Positions 1-7,604 of a stretch of DNA of 20,804 nucleotides are shown here, piece after piece. Origin of the DNA: JAWLFY01 sp964462125 (lineage in GTDB: Bacteria > Planctomycetota > Planctomycetia > Pirellulales > Pirellulaceae); the NCBI GenBank assembly GCA_964462125.1, contig CAYWXT010000080.1, positions 1 to 20,804 of the forward strand. The letters run 5' to 3'. The position numbers and the translations under genes were made by a program. The notes below the pieces were generated by a model. It had not been told where the DNA came from. It saw only the letters and a list, made by a program, of their open reading frames with translations, and searched no databases. Numbering within the stretch: the first letter of the stretch is position 1; each line of letters begins with the position of its first letter.

Positions 1-2
1 TG

Positions 3-438
3 ACGATCGATGCCGACGAGCACGTGGCCGAGACGAACGAGACGGACAACGTAGGCTACGCCTACTTCGAGGTCCATGGTGACGCGATCGCGGTGCTCGA
101 GCGGGGTCTGGGGATGGACCCGTGGGATGAGCGGAAGATCGTGACTGCTGGGGATGCCGCTGCAATGTTCACTCGGCGGCGAGTACGAGTTTGACGAAGC
201 GCGTGATCGCTGGATCAGCACCGCATGGGGAGGGGACGAGCCCTTGGCGACGGCACCGGCGGAGTATGTCGCCCCGATCATGAGGTGGTTTCGCGGGGCC
301 GACGCCACGGTGACCCAGCACGCCGATCGCGTCGTCGCCGACGCCGTCATCGACATTGCGCGTGAGTCAGGGGATTCAGCCGATCGGCGATCGCCTCGGC
401 AACCCGAGGATCTGGACCCAGATAATCCGAGCAAATGA
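3..438 (+). pseudogene. 3' part of an unrecognised gene with an apparent frameshift near 175-181
   Basis: From base 3 a frame with strong planctomycete codon bias (mostly G or C at third positions) runs to a TGA at 190-192. From about 145 a second frame, open to the TGA at 436-438, takes over with the same bias. Dropping one C in the GGCGGC run near 175-181 joins the two into one smooth acidic protein (…MFTRR + EYEFDEARDRW…). This suggests a one-base insertion, either a real mutation or a sequence error. The alternative is two overlapping genes, the second starting at ATG 154 and giving 94 residues. The 5' end is outside the window. I do not recognise the product: no signal peptide, membrane segment or catalytic motif is visible. 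Its 3' end overlaps the convergent chelatase gene by 92 nt, and the coding-like bias fades after about 360, so the true end may lie earlier. Confidence 0.45.
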
Positions 439-1141
439 TGCGAACGCCCGCATGACGTCGGTCCGCCTCGTCACAGTGGCGGCCGATGGCATTGAACAGG
501 CGGCCGGTGAACAGCAGGTGGGGTTGGACGACGACCGTATCGTAGTGTCCCGTCGAGACGACCCGGTCGATCACCTCTGGCAGCCGGGGATTCGCCATCG
601 CGTAGAAGGCCGTTTCCACTCGGGCAACGCTTACCCGGTGGGCGACCACTTCGGACAACACGCGCATGTCGGCCTGGGCACACGGGTCGTGGCTGCCGCG
701 GCCGACCATCACCACCGCGGTTCGCTGTCGCGCCGCGGCCGATGTTGCGAGGGAGTCCTGCAGCCGCCGGCCGAGCAACGCGACGATCGCCGGATGCCTT
801 GAGATCGGCCCGCCTTGCTCGGTCACCACTCCAGACGTGGCCGCTTGGCAGCAGGCGATCTCGCGGGGGATGTCTTGCTTGGCATGACCGGCGGCGAACA
901 GCAACAACGGCGCGACCTGAACACGATCGACCCCTTGGTCGACAAGCGTCTTCCACGCATCGGCGATGCTCGGTGATTGGAACTCCAACAAGCAGGGGGC
1001 AACCGGTTGGCCGCCAAGACGCCGGCGGAGCTCGTCCGCCAGTTGAAAGAACTGCGCGGTCCCCTCAGCGTCTCGCGTTCCGTGGCCGATGAGCAACACG
1101 CCGGTCGCGTCGGTGACCTCGTTATTGGACCACTTCCGCAT
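347..1141 (-). CDS. cbiX: Two-domain sirohydrochlorin chelatase, CbiX/SirB type
   Basis: Cytoplasmic tetrapyrrole enzyme that would insert Co2+ or Fe2+ into sirohydrochlorin for cobalamin or siroheme. The 264-residue protein has two tandem CbiX domains. The first carries the metal-site histidines, H20 in LLIGHGTRD and H86 in LLLFAAGHAKQDIP. The second (about 135-260) has VGRGSHDP, with Arg where the first domain has His, and QPHLLFTGRLF; this degenerate second half is usual in long CbiX proteins. The open frame extends upstream to a TTG at 1192, but I chose ATG 1141 because AAGGTGG sits 8 nt before it and the CbiX core begins soon after. It converges with the damaged gene on its left and its stop lies inside that gene's frame. 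No other cobalamin or siroheme gene is in view, so Co versus Fe cannot be decided. The family is clear; the metal is inferred. Confidence 0.88.
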   Translation of the reverse strand: MRKWSNNEVTDATGVLLIGHGTRDAEGTAQFFQLADELRRRLGGQPVAPCLLEFQSPSIADAWKTLVDQGVDRVQVAPLLLFAAGHAKQDIPREIACCQAATSGVVTEQGGPISRHPAIVALLGRRLQDSLATSAAARQRTAVVMVGRGSHDPCAQADMRVLSEVVAHRVSVARVETAFYAMANPRLPEVIDRVVSTGHYDTVVVQPHLLFTGRLFNAIGRHCDEADRRHAGVRIICSDYLGPDPRVAEAIADRLNPLTHAQCR

Positions 1142-1266
1142 TCTGGAACCCACCTTCGTCGAGTGCCGCGAGGACCGCAACGACGTAAACAACAGATCGC
1201 ATGAAACGATCCTCGGTTCTTGAAGTTGATGAACGCTTCATCTTCACGTCCGCCGAAGCGGCGATG

Positions 1267-1294
1267 TTGACCGGGTTGGCTCTGTTTTCAAAAT
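1267..1294 (+). promoter_or_regulatory. Possible sigma70-like promoter for the DUF1501 operon
   Basis: TTGACC at 1267-1272, a 16-nt spacer and CAAAAT at 1289-1294 (4 of 6 to TATAAT). It lies 235 nt before the DUF1501 start and would give a leader of roughly 225 nt. Weak evidence: planctomycete promoters often diverge from this consensus. The rest of the 387-nt gap (1142-1528) shows only the inverted repeat at 1415-1471 and a doubtful 45-codon frame at 1201-1338. Confidence 0.2.
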
Positions 1295-1414
1295 GCCCCC
1301 ACACCCGAATGGTACGAACTTTGAGCCGATGGCGCTAGGTTCAAACGTCCGGGAAGTTGTTTTGCGGTCGCCTCTTGCGATCTGTCCCATGCAGGGGACC
1401 CATCTCATTCACTT

Positions 1415-1471
1415 GTGTGGTACAGGGAAAGTTGGTCGGGAAGGCCCTCCCGAGACGGGCAGGTGCCACAC
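1415..1471 (+). promoter_or_regulatory. Nested inverted repeat in the DUF1501 leader
   Basis: GTGTGGTAC (1415-1423) pairs with GTGCCACAC (1463-1471) over nine positions, eight Watson-Crick and one G-U as RNA. Inside it CGGGA (1437-1441) pairs with TCCCG (1448-1452) around a 6-nt loop. The element ends 57 nt before the GTG start of the DUF1501 gene, so it could be an RNA structure in the leader or an operator. No match to a known riboswitch was recognised. Confidence 0.3.
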
Positions 1472-1528
1472 CGATCGGATACACTGAAGGGTCGAAATGG
1501 GAGGGGCTGCAACTGAAGAGGTGTCGGC

Positions 1529-2962
1529 GTGACCAATTTGATTCCTTCCCGCCGCGAGTTGCTCCGATCGGTCGGTGGCGGGATCGGCATGATGGCGCTG
1601 CAATCCTTGCTGGCCGGTGAGCGGCGGTCGGGAACCGCACAGGCTGCCGGCGGTTCTCTCGCGGGGGTCGGTTCGGCCAAGGAGCCGCACTTTCCGCCAC
1701 GGGCCAAGCGGATGATTTGGTTGTTCATGCATGGCGGCCCGAGCCATGTGGACCTGTTCGACCCCAAGCCGGAGTTGAGCAAGTATTCGGGCCAAGCGTT
1801 GCCGTCGAGTTTTGGGGAGGTGATGACGCGGCGGAACGTGGCGGAAAACCCGTTGCTCGGACCGGTCCGCCCCTTTCGACCGCGCGGCCAGTCGGGTTTG
1901 CCCGTCTCTGATTTCCTTCCCCATTTGTCTCAGCTTGCCGACGACCTGTGCGTGGTTCGTTCGCTCCACGGCGACAGCGTCAATCACCCGCAGTCGGTCT
2001 ATCAGATGAATTCCGGCAGCATCTTGATGGGGCATCCCAGCCTCGGCAGTTGGTTGGCGTATGGCTTGGGGAGCGAGAACGCGGACATGCCGGCGTTCGT
2101 GGTTCTGCCCGACCCCGGCGGCGGGCTCAAGGGGGGGCCTCAAGCTTGGGGCAGCGGGTTCCTTCCGGCCTCGTACCAGGGGACGCCGATGCGCGCCGGT
2201 GCGGCCCCCATTTTGAACCTCAACACCCCTTCCGGAATCGACGTCGGTCAACAGCGATCAACGCTCGATTTCGCGCAGCGAATCAATCGCCGTCATCTGC
2301 AGCAGCGCGGGGGCGACGATGAACTGGACGCGCGAATCGAATCGTACGAACTTGCCTTCCGCATGCAGGCCGCTGCGCCCGAAGCGGTCGACCTGGCGCA
2401 GGAGTCGGAGCACACGTTGCGGCTGTATGGGATCGATCAACCGAAGACTCAGGAGTTCGGCCAACGGTGCTTGCTTGCCCGGCGCATGATCGAACGCGGG
2501 GTACGTTTCGTCCAGGTCTACTCCGGCGACACCAATGGTTGGGATGCCCACAACGACGTGGCAAAGAATCACGGTGAGTATTGTGAGCGGACGGACCTTC
2601 CGGTCGCAGGCCTGCTCCGTGATCTCAAACGCCGCGGGCTGCTGGAGGAGACGCTGGTCGTGTGGTGCGGGGAGTTCGGCCGGATGCCGATGAGCGAGCA
2701 GGGAACTGGGCGGGATCACAACCCATGGGGATTCTGCGGCTGGTTGGCGGGTGCCGGCATCGCGGGCGGACGGGCCTATGGGGCAACCGACCCGATCGGT
2801 TTGCGGGCGGCGGAAAACAAGGTTCACGTCAACGAATTTCACGCCACGTTGCTCGAATTGATGGGGCTCGATCATCGTGACTTGACCTATTCGCACAACG
2901 GACTCGATGAGCGCCTGACCGGGCCCGAGGAGGTGGATGTCGTATGGGATTTGATCTCGTGA
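1529..2962 (+). CDS. Tat-exported DUF1501 protein (alkaline-phosphatase/sulfatase-like fold)
   Basis: A 477-residue DUF1501 protein, a family related in sequence to sulfatases and alkaline phosphatases, with unknown substrate. The N-terminus has a twin-arginine signal (SRRELL at 7-12, then a hydrophobic stretch to about 30), so it is probably exported folded. Family blocks visible are HGGPSHVDLFDPKP at 68-81, NGWDAHND near 333, CGEFGR near 379 and GRDHNPWGF near 394; their His and Asp residues fit metal binding. The start is the GTG at 1529: an in-frame TGA lies at 1514-1516, and AAGAGGTG precedes the GTG at normal distance. The 3' end overlaps the next gene by 19 nt, so the two are surely one transcript. 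This copy is only distantly similar to the second DUF1501 protein at 9614-10969, so the pair is not a recent duplication. Function beyond export and probable hydrolase fold is unknown. Confidence 0.88.
   Translation: MTNLIPSRRELLRSVGGGIGMMALQSLLAGERRSGTAQAAGGSLAGVGSAKEPHFPPRAKRMIWLFMHGGPSHVDLFDPKPELSKYSGQALPSSFGEVMTRRNVAENPLLGPVRPFRPRGQSGLPVSDFLPHLSQLADDLCVVRSLHGDSVNHPQSVYQMNSGSILMGHPSLGSWLAYGLGSENADMPAFVVLPDPGGGLKGGPQAWGSGFLPASYQGTPMRAGAAPILNLNTPSGIDVGQQRSTLDFAQRINRRHLQQRGGDDELDARIESYELAFRMQAAAPEAVDLAQESEHTLRLYGIDQPKTQEFGQRCLLARRMIERGVRFVQVYSGDTNGWDAHNDVAKNHGEYCERTDLPVAGLLRDLKRRGLLEETLVVWCGEFGRMPMSEQGTGRDHNPWGFCGWLAGAGIAGGRAYGATDPIGLRAAENKVHVNEFHATLLELMGLDHRDLTYSHNGLDERLTGPEEVDVVWDLIS
2927..2936 (+). 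promoter_or_regulatory. Ribosome-binding site inside the DUF1501 gene
   Basis: GAGGAGGTGG, a near-perfect Shine-Dalgarno sequence, lies inside the end of the DUF1501 gene with its core about 10 nt before ATG 2944. It decides the start of the next gene in favour of ATG 2944 over the GTG at 2959 that overlaps the DUF1501 stop. Confidence 0.6.
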
Positions 2963-4869
2963 GTCGTGGCTGCATTTTTGTGTTGGCGATCGGTTTCGTC
3001 GCCGGTGTGGGCCTGTGTTTCAACCTCCCGCATGGCTCCGCCGATTCGCCCCAGGCTGTCGTGGAGGATCCGATTCGTCCTGACGACCGGGAGCACTGGG
3101 CATTTCAACCGCTCCGGGCTCCTGCGATCCCTGCGGTGACCGATCAGACTTGGCCGCGAGGACCGGTGGATCGTTTCATTCTGGCGCGGCTTGAAGCGGC
3201 GTCGTTGCGGCCGGCCGATGGTGCTGATCGGGTGACGTTGATCCGGCGGCTTGCCTTCGACCTGACGGGACTGCCGCCCACCGCAGAGCAGGTGCGGCAG
3301 TTCCTCGGCGACGACCGGCCGGGCGCTTACCAACGGCTGGTCGATTCGCTGCTCGCCTCACCCGAATACGGCCGCCGCTGGGGCCAGTACTGGCTCGATC
3401 TGGCGCGTTTTGCCGAGACCGACGGGTTTGAGCATGACAAGGTCCGCAAGGATGCCTGGCGATATCGCGACTGGGTGATCGATGCCTTCAATCGCGACCT
3501 CCCTTATGACCAGTTCGTCCGTTGGCAGATCGCCGGGGATGTGCTTGCGCCGGAGAACGCGGGGGCCGCGGTCGCCACGGCGTTTTGTACATCGGGCCCC
3601 GACATGCCGGACATCAATTCCCAGGTCGAACGGAAGCACGTGCTGCTCAATGAGATCACGTCCACGGTCGGGGCGGTCTTCATGAGCTTGCAGGTCGGCT
3701 GCGCGCAGTGTCACGACCACAAGTTCGATGCGATCAGCCAAGCCGACTTTTATCGGCTGCGCGCGTTCTTTGACCCGGCGATCGAGCTGAAGCGGAACCG
3801 TTCGGTGGCCGATCTGAGCGGCGGCTCGGGCCGCGCGACGATGAGCCATCTGGCGGTGCGGGGAGATTGGCGGCGGCCTGGGCCGAGCCTGACGCCGGCG
3901 TTCTTGCGGATCGCGGATCCAGAAGCGATACCGGTGGCCGGCGAAACGTCGGGTCAGCGGCGGGCGGAACTGGCCCACTGGCTGACCTCGCCGAAGCATC
4001 CCCTGACCGCGCGCTCGATCGTGAACCGGCTCTGGCAGCACCATTTCGGGCGCGGGCTTTCGAACACTCCCAGCGACTTTGGCGTCATGGGCGAGGAGCC
4101 TTCTCATCCCGCGCTGCTCGACTACTTGGCGACCGAGCTGGTCCGGGGTGGTTGGCGATTGAAAGATCTGCACCGCGAAATCGTGCTCTCGGCGACCTAT
4201 CGCACGCGGAGTTATGCCGGCGAGTCGAAAGCCGACTGGGATCGGTTGATCGCAGCCGATCCGGAAAATGTTTGGCTCGGTCGCTTTCCGCGGCGCCGGC
4301 TCGACGCGGAGGTGTTACGGGACGCGATGTTCGCGGTCAGCGGCACGTTGAACCGGGTGACCGATGGTCCCGGCGTGATGCCGCCACTTCCGGAGGAGCT
4401 CAAGAGCACGTTGCTCAAGGGACAATGGTCGGCGAGTGAGCGCGAGGCGGATCACTACCGCCGCAGCATTTACTTGTTTGCACGCCGCAACCTTCCCTAT
4501 CCCATGCTCGCCACGTTCGACCGTCCTTCGGCGAACACCAGCTGCGCGGTCCGCGCCCGATCGACCACGGCGCCGCAAGCCCTGTTCCTGCTCAATTCGG
4601 CCATCACCTCCGACGCCGCCAACCGCTTGGCCCGTCGTCTGGTTCGGCTGCATCCCGATGACGCGGCGGCACAGATTCGAGAAGCGTATCTGCGCGTTTT
4701 CTCGCGGGAACCCGAGGCGGGTGAATTGGACGAGGCTCAAGCGTTCGTTCGTCAGGTCGTGGAGAGGTCCGACGGCCAACAGGGTCGGCGCTCGGCGGCG
4801 CCGGCCGCGGCATTGACGGAGCTTTGCCGCGGGCTGTTGAATACCAACCCGTTTGTCTACATCGACTGA
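2944..4869 (+). CDS. DUF1549/DUF1553 planctomycete cytochrome-like protein, short form
   Basis: A 641-residue exported protein of the planctomycete DUF1549/DUF1553 (PSD1-like) family. Residues 1-33 look like a Sec signal peptide. DUF1549 follows at about 50-265: REHWAFQPL, RLAFDLTGLPPT, YGRRWGQYWLDLARFAETDG, and a heme-type CxxCH as C253-AQ-C256-H257. DUF1553 spans about 338-600 (RRAELAHWLTSPKHPLTARS, FGRGL, PSDFGVMGEEPSHPALLDYL). The separate N-terminal cytochrome domain common in this family is absent: the mature protein starts almost directly at DUF1549, and the linker between the two domains is short (roughly residues 275-335). That gives one predicted covalent heme. It overlaps the DUF1501 gene by 19 nt and ends 13 nt from the convergent pcp gene. 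Heme attachment would need periplasmic cytochrome c maturation; electron donor and acceptor are unknown. Confidence 0.88.
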   Translation: MGFDLVSRGCIFVLAIGFVAGVGLCFNLPHGSADSPQAVVEDPIRPDDREHWAFQPLRAPAIPAVTDQTWPRGPVDRFILARLEAASLRPADGADRVTLIRRLAFDLTGLPPTAEQVRQFLGDDRPGAYQRLVDSLLASPEYGRRWGQYWLDLARFAETDGFEHDKVRKDAWRYRDWVIDAFNRDLPYDQFVRWQIAGDVLAPENAGAAVATAFCTSGPDMPDINSQVERKHVLLNEITSTVGAVFMSLQVGCAQCHDHKFDAISQADFYRLRAFFDPAIELKRNRSVADLSGGSGRATMSHLAVRGDWRRPGPSLTPAFLRIADPEAIPVAGETSGQRRAELAHWLTSPKHPLTARSIVNRLWQHHFGRGLSNTPSDFGVMGEEPSHPALLDYLATELVRGGWRLKDLHREIVLSATYRTRSYAGESKADWDRLIAADPENVWLGRFPRRRLDAEVLRDAMFAVSGTLNRVTDGPGVMPPLPEELKSTLLKGQWSASEREADHYRRSIYLFARRNLPYPMLATFDRPSANTSCAVRARSTTAPQALFLLNSAITSDAANRLARRLVRLHPDDAAAQIREAYLRVFSREPEAGELDEAQAFVRQVVERSDGQQGRRSAAPAAALTELCRGLLNTNPFVYID

Positions 4870-4882
4870 ACGTCTCTGAGTT

Positions 4883-5488
4883 TCAAGTGGAGCTGGGTGA
4901 TGCTGAGCCTGGTGATTGGGCGAAGGCATCGAGCAGGAGTGCCAGGGCTGCACTCGCCATCGGCGTGCTCATGCTGGCCAGGTTCTTTCCTTCCCTGGCC
5001 ACTTGGGCGGGGGTCAGCGGCAGATGTACCAATGCGCTGCCGGTGGGCAGCGAAAGGGTATCCGCGTAGTACAGGCTGAGGAACAACGTGGCGTTGCAGA
5101 GGTGAGTGCCGGCGTGATGCGACACGGCTGCCGGAATCCCTGCTTGCCGCAGCCGTTGGGCGGCCGGCTCCAGGGGCAACGTCGAGCGATAGGCGACGGC
5201 CGCATCCCGCACCAGCGGCGAGCTGTCGGAGCGAACGTTCAGTCCGATCGATTCCAACTCGATCACCGTCTCGCCCGGAGCCTGTCCAACGTGCAGTGCC
5301 AAGTCGAACGCTTCGAGCAAGTCCTGCCGGAGCCGCCCGCACATTTCGGTTAGGTCGACCGGATAGCGGCGCGTGACGATCTCGATCGGTCCCTCGTACC
5401 AGCGGGTCAGGTCGACCAAGGCGAGCCAACTTGAATTCTCCGCCCAGCGGTCATACGGTTCGAACGCGGTCAGGAGAACCCGAGTCAC
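4883..5488 (-). CDS. pcp: Pyroglutamyl-peptidase I (peptidase C15)
   Basis: Cytoplasmic cysteine peptidase that removes N-terminal pyroglutamate from peptides. The 201-residue protein opens with the family start VLLTAFEPYD and keeps the C15 catalytic residues: E79 (in LESIGLNV), C131 (in AGTHLCNATLF) and H155 (in ALVHLPL). The length fits the family. The frame is open to a TTG at 5521, but GTG 5488 puts the first residues where C15 enzymes begin and has GGAAA before it. It lies 54 nt downstream of msrB on the same strand, so the two may be cotranscribed. The flanks of the active-site motifs differ from the usual forms (GTHLCN rather than GTFxCN; LESIGLN rather than LERVAxN), so this is a divergent member. 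Assignment to C15 is firm; substrate preference is not shown. Confidence 0.85.
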   Translation of the reverse strand: MTRVLLTAFEPYDRWAENSSWLALVDLTRWYEGPIEIVTRRYPVDLTEMCGRLRQDLLEAFDLALHVGQAPGETVIELESIGLNVRSDSSPLVRDAAVAYRSTLPLEPAAQRLRQAGIPAAVSHHAGTHLCNATLFLSLYYADTLSLPTGSALVHLPLTPAQVAREGKNLASMSTPMASAALALLLDAFAQSPGSASPSST

Positions 5489-5542
5489 AGCGAAATTTCC
5501 GGTCGAGGACGAAGCGGCCAAACGACCAATGATAGTTCGCGA

Positions 5543-6172
5543 TCAGGGTTCCAGCTCGATTCGCGGCGGAATCTCCTCCCCGCGAGGGATGAATTTCATC
5601 GAGACTGAATTGACGCAATGGCGGGTATTCTTTTCGGTGAAACCTTCGCCGGCGAAAACGTGGCCGAGGTGACCACCGCAGTGGCTGCAAACGATTTCGA
5701 CGCGCCGGCCGTCGGCATCGGGCCGCCGATTGACCGCTCCTTGGATCTCGTCGTCAAAGCTGGGCCAGCCGCAATGACTCTCGAACTTGTCTTCCGATCG
5801 GTACAGTTGCGCGTTGCACCGTCGGCAAACGTACGTCCCCGGATCCTTGGTCAGGGTATAACCCCCTGTCCCCGGCGGTTCCGTCCCTTTTTCCAGGATC
5901 ACGTAGGCTTCCATCTCCGAGAGTGGGTTGTATTCGGCTAGCTTGACGGAGTCCTGCGGTTGCGGTTCGGGGGGCTTGGCGGCGGACATGTCGTTGCCTG
6001 CTGAGGACGGGTTGCGGGGCTGTTCGGCAAGCCGCGCGGGCGTTGCTTCCGGTTCGGACGCTTCGGCGCCGTCAACGACCTCCGCTGCGGGCTGTTCGCT
6101 TGGACCACAGCCGATGGTGTGAATGCCGAGCAGCAACAGGGCCGCAATTGCTGCTGTGATTCTTGAATACAC
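5543..6172 (-). CDS. msrB: Secreted or lipid-anchored peptide-methionine (R)-S-oxide reductase
   Basis: Reduces methionine-R-sulfoxide in oxidised proteins. The 209-residue protein has a hydrophobic signal (about 5-19) ending in TIGC22, a loose lipobox with Thr at -3, then a low-complexity Pro/Glu/Ala linker to about 80. The MsrB domain fills 80-200. Visible are zinc cysteines C116/C119 (CRRC) and C162/C165 (CSHC), HCGWPSF at 133-139, GHLGHVF at 167-173, and the catalytic C186 in RHCVNS. The signal and linker place the enzyme outside the cytoplasm, unlike most single-domain MsrB. It would need a reductant such as an exported thioredoxin-like protein, and none is in view. The start is a GTG at 6172 with GGAGA upstream. 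It is divergent from the MFS gene and precedes pcp by 54 nt. Lipid anchoring is less certain than export. Confidence 0.9.
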   Translation of the reverse strand: MYSRITAAIAALLLLGIHTIGCGPSEQPAAEVVDGAEASEPEATPARLAEQPRNPSSAGNDMSAAKPPEPQPQDSVKLAEYNPLSEMEAYVILEKGTEPPGTGGYTLTKDPGTYVCRRCNAQLYRSEDKFESHCGWPSFDDEIQGAVNRRPDADGRRVEIVCSHCGGHLGHVFAGEGFTEKNTRHCVNSVSMKFIPRGEEIPPRIELEP

Positions 6173-6201
6173 GTCGATCGTCTCCGATTCGGGTTAGCTC
6201 C

Positions 6202-6231
6202 AGCATAGCATGCCCTCACCAGGGACGTCAC
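6202..6231 (-). promoter_or_regulatory. Probable msrB promoter (extended -10)
   Basis: On the minus strand GTGACG (6231-6226, 4 of 6 to TTGACA), an 18-nt spacer and TATGCT (6207-6202) preceded by TGC, which forms an extended -10. Initiation would fall about 25 nt before the msrB GTG start. It lies in the 153-nt gap between divergent msrB and MFS genes. Confidence 0.35.
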
Positions 6232-6249
6232 GTGGAGATTCGCCCGTGC

Positions 6250-6278
6250 TGGCTTTCGCCAGGCGTCCCGGGTATAAG
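6250..6278 (+). promoter_or_regulatory. Possible promoter of the MFS gene
   Basis: TATAAG at 6273-6278 matches the -10 consensus at 5 of 6 positions, with a poor -35 (TGGCTT at 6250-6255, 17-nt spacing). A short hairpin, CTGGC-TTTC-GCCAG at 6249-6262, overlaps the -35 position and could be a repressor site or chance. Confidence 0.25.
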
Positions 6279-6325
6279 CGCGGCCCGCGTCGGGCTTCCG
6301 ATAGGGTCATTTTCCTGGAACCGTA

Positions 6326-7567
6326 ATGAAACGCTCGGGTGAACCGAGACAGGCGGCAATCGTATTCATATTGCTCACCCTGTTTGTTGACATTCTCGGG
6401 ATCGGGATCGTGATCCCGGTGTTGCCGCAGTTGGTGAAGGACTTCGTCGGCGGCGACACCGCCTTGGCGGCCCGCTATGTCGGAGTCATCGGGGCGAGCT
6501 ACGCGCTGATGCAGTTCCTGTTTGCCCCCATTCTCGGCGGTCTGTCGGACCGATTTGGGCGGCGTCCGATCATCTTGGCGTCGCTGTTCGGATTGGGGGT
6601 CGATTTTCTGGTCCAAGGGCTGGCGCCGAATGTGTGGTGGCTGTTCGTCGGCCGCCTGTTTGCCGGCATCATGGGGGCGAGCATCACCACGGCCAACGCC
6701 TACATCGCGGACATTTCCACGCGCGAGACCCGGGCCCGCAATTTCGGCTTCGTCGGCATGATGTTCGGCTTGGGTTTCATCATCGGCCCGGCGCTGGGAG
6801 GATTGCTGGGACAGTGGAGTCTGCGGCTTCCGTTTTTTGTCTCCGCCGTCCTGGCGCTGTCCAACTGCGTCTACGGCTATTTCATCCTTCCGGAATCATT
6901 GCCGTTGAAGCACCGCAGCAGCTTCACGCTTGCCAAGGCAAATCCGCTGGGGACCGTCAGCCTGTTGCGGCAATACCCGATCGTCGCCGGTTTGTCCCTG
7001 GCGTTTCTCTGCAGTTCCCTGGCCCAGCGGGGGTTGGAAAACGTTTGGGTCCTGTACACCAACTATCGTTTTGGCTGGGACGAATTGACCAACGGGCTGG
7101 CGCTGGGACTGGTGGGGTTGATGGCGGCGATCGTCCAGGGAGGTCTTGTCCGCCGGGTCATCGCACGATTCGGAGAGCGGCGGACGTTGATGGTGGGGCT
7201 CTCGGTCTGGTCGCTCTCGTTTTTGGGCTATGGGTTGGCGACGCACGGTTGGATGATTCCGATCATCATCGTTGTCGGCTCGATCAGCGGTTTCTGTAGC
7301 CCCGCCATTCAGAGCATTGTGGCGGCCAACGTCAGTCCTTCCGATCAGGGAAAGATCCAAGGAGCGATTACCTCCCTGGTGAGTCTGACCAATATCGTCG
7401 CCCCCATCTTCTTTACCGCGGGGCTGTTCAGTTACTTCACCTCCAAACGGGCACCGATCGAATTGCCCGGCGCCCCCTTCCTGGTCGGCTCGCTGTTACT
7501 GGTCACGGCGCTGGTGATCGCCATGGCAGTCTTCAAGCGGATCCCCGAGACGGAAGCCCGACGGTAG
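6326..7567 (+). CDS. MFS drug/H+ antiporter, TCR/Tet-like family
   Basis: A 413-residue inner-membrane transporter with about 12 hydrophobic segments. The first helix carries DILGIGIVIPVLP at 22-34, typical of TetA/TCR-type 12-TM drug:H+ antiporters. The cytoplasmic loop after helix 2 carries motif A as GLSDRFGRRP at 72-81, and GLGFIIGPALGGLLG matches the antiporter motif C region. The central loop (about 190-215) and the second half are ordinary for the family. Start ATG 6326 has GGAA a few bases before it. It is divergently transcribed from msrB; I see no TetR-type regulator next to it, so it is probably not a classic tetracycline resistance unit. The substrate cannot be read from sequence; small hydrophobic compounds are likely. 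It converges with the PPC protein gene with 37 nt between stops and no clear terminator hairpin. Confidence 0.85.
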   Translation: MKRSGEPRQAAIVFILLTLFVDILGIGIVIPVLPQLVKDFVGGDTALAARYVGVIGASYALMQFLFAPILGGLSDRFGRRPIILASLFGLGVDFLVQGLAPNVWWLFVGRLFAGIMGASITTANAYIADISTRETRARNFGFVGMMFGLGFIIGPALGGLLGQWSLRLPFFVSAVLALSNCVYGYFILPESLPLKHRSSFTLAKANPLGTVSLLRQYPIVAGLSLAFLCSSLAQRGLENVWVLYTNYRFGWDELTNGLALGLVGLMAAIVQGGLVRRVIARFGERRTLMVGLSVWSLSFLGYGLATHGWMIPIIIVVGSISGFCSPAIQSIVAANVSPSDQGKIQGAITSLVSLTNIVAPIFFTAGLFSYFTSKRAPIELPGAPFLVGSLLLVTALVIAMAVFKRIPETEARR

Positions 7568-7604
7568 GCTTCGTCTGAAAACCTGGAGCCGAGCGACCGC
7601 CGGA

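Noticed and set aside
1201..1338. 45-codon plus-strand frame MKRSSVLEVDERF… in the gap before the DUF1501 gene
   Set aside because: No ribosome-binding site, weak codon bias, no recognisable motif, and it overlaps the possible promoter at 1267-1294.
6326..7567. Naming the MFS gene tetA
   Set aside because: Family-level similarity to TCR/Tet antiporters does not show tetracycline export, and no tetR-like regulator is adjacent.
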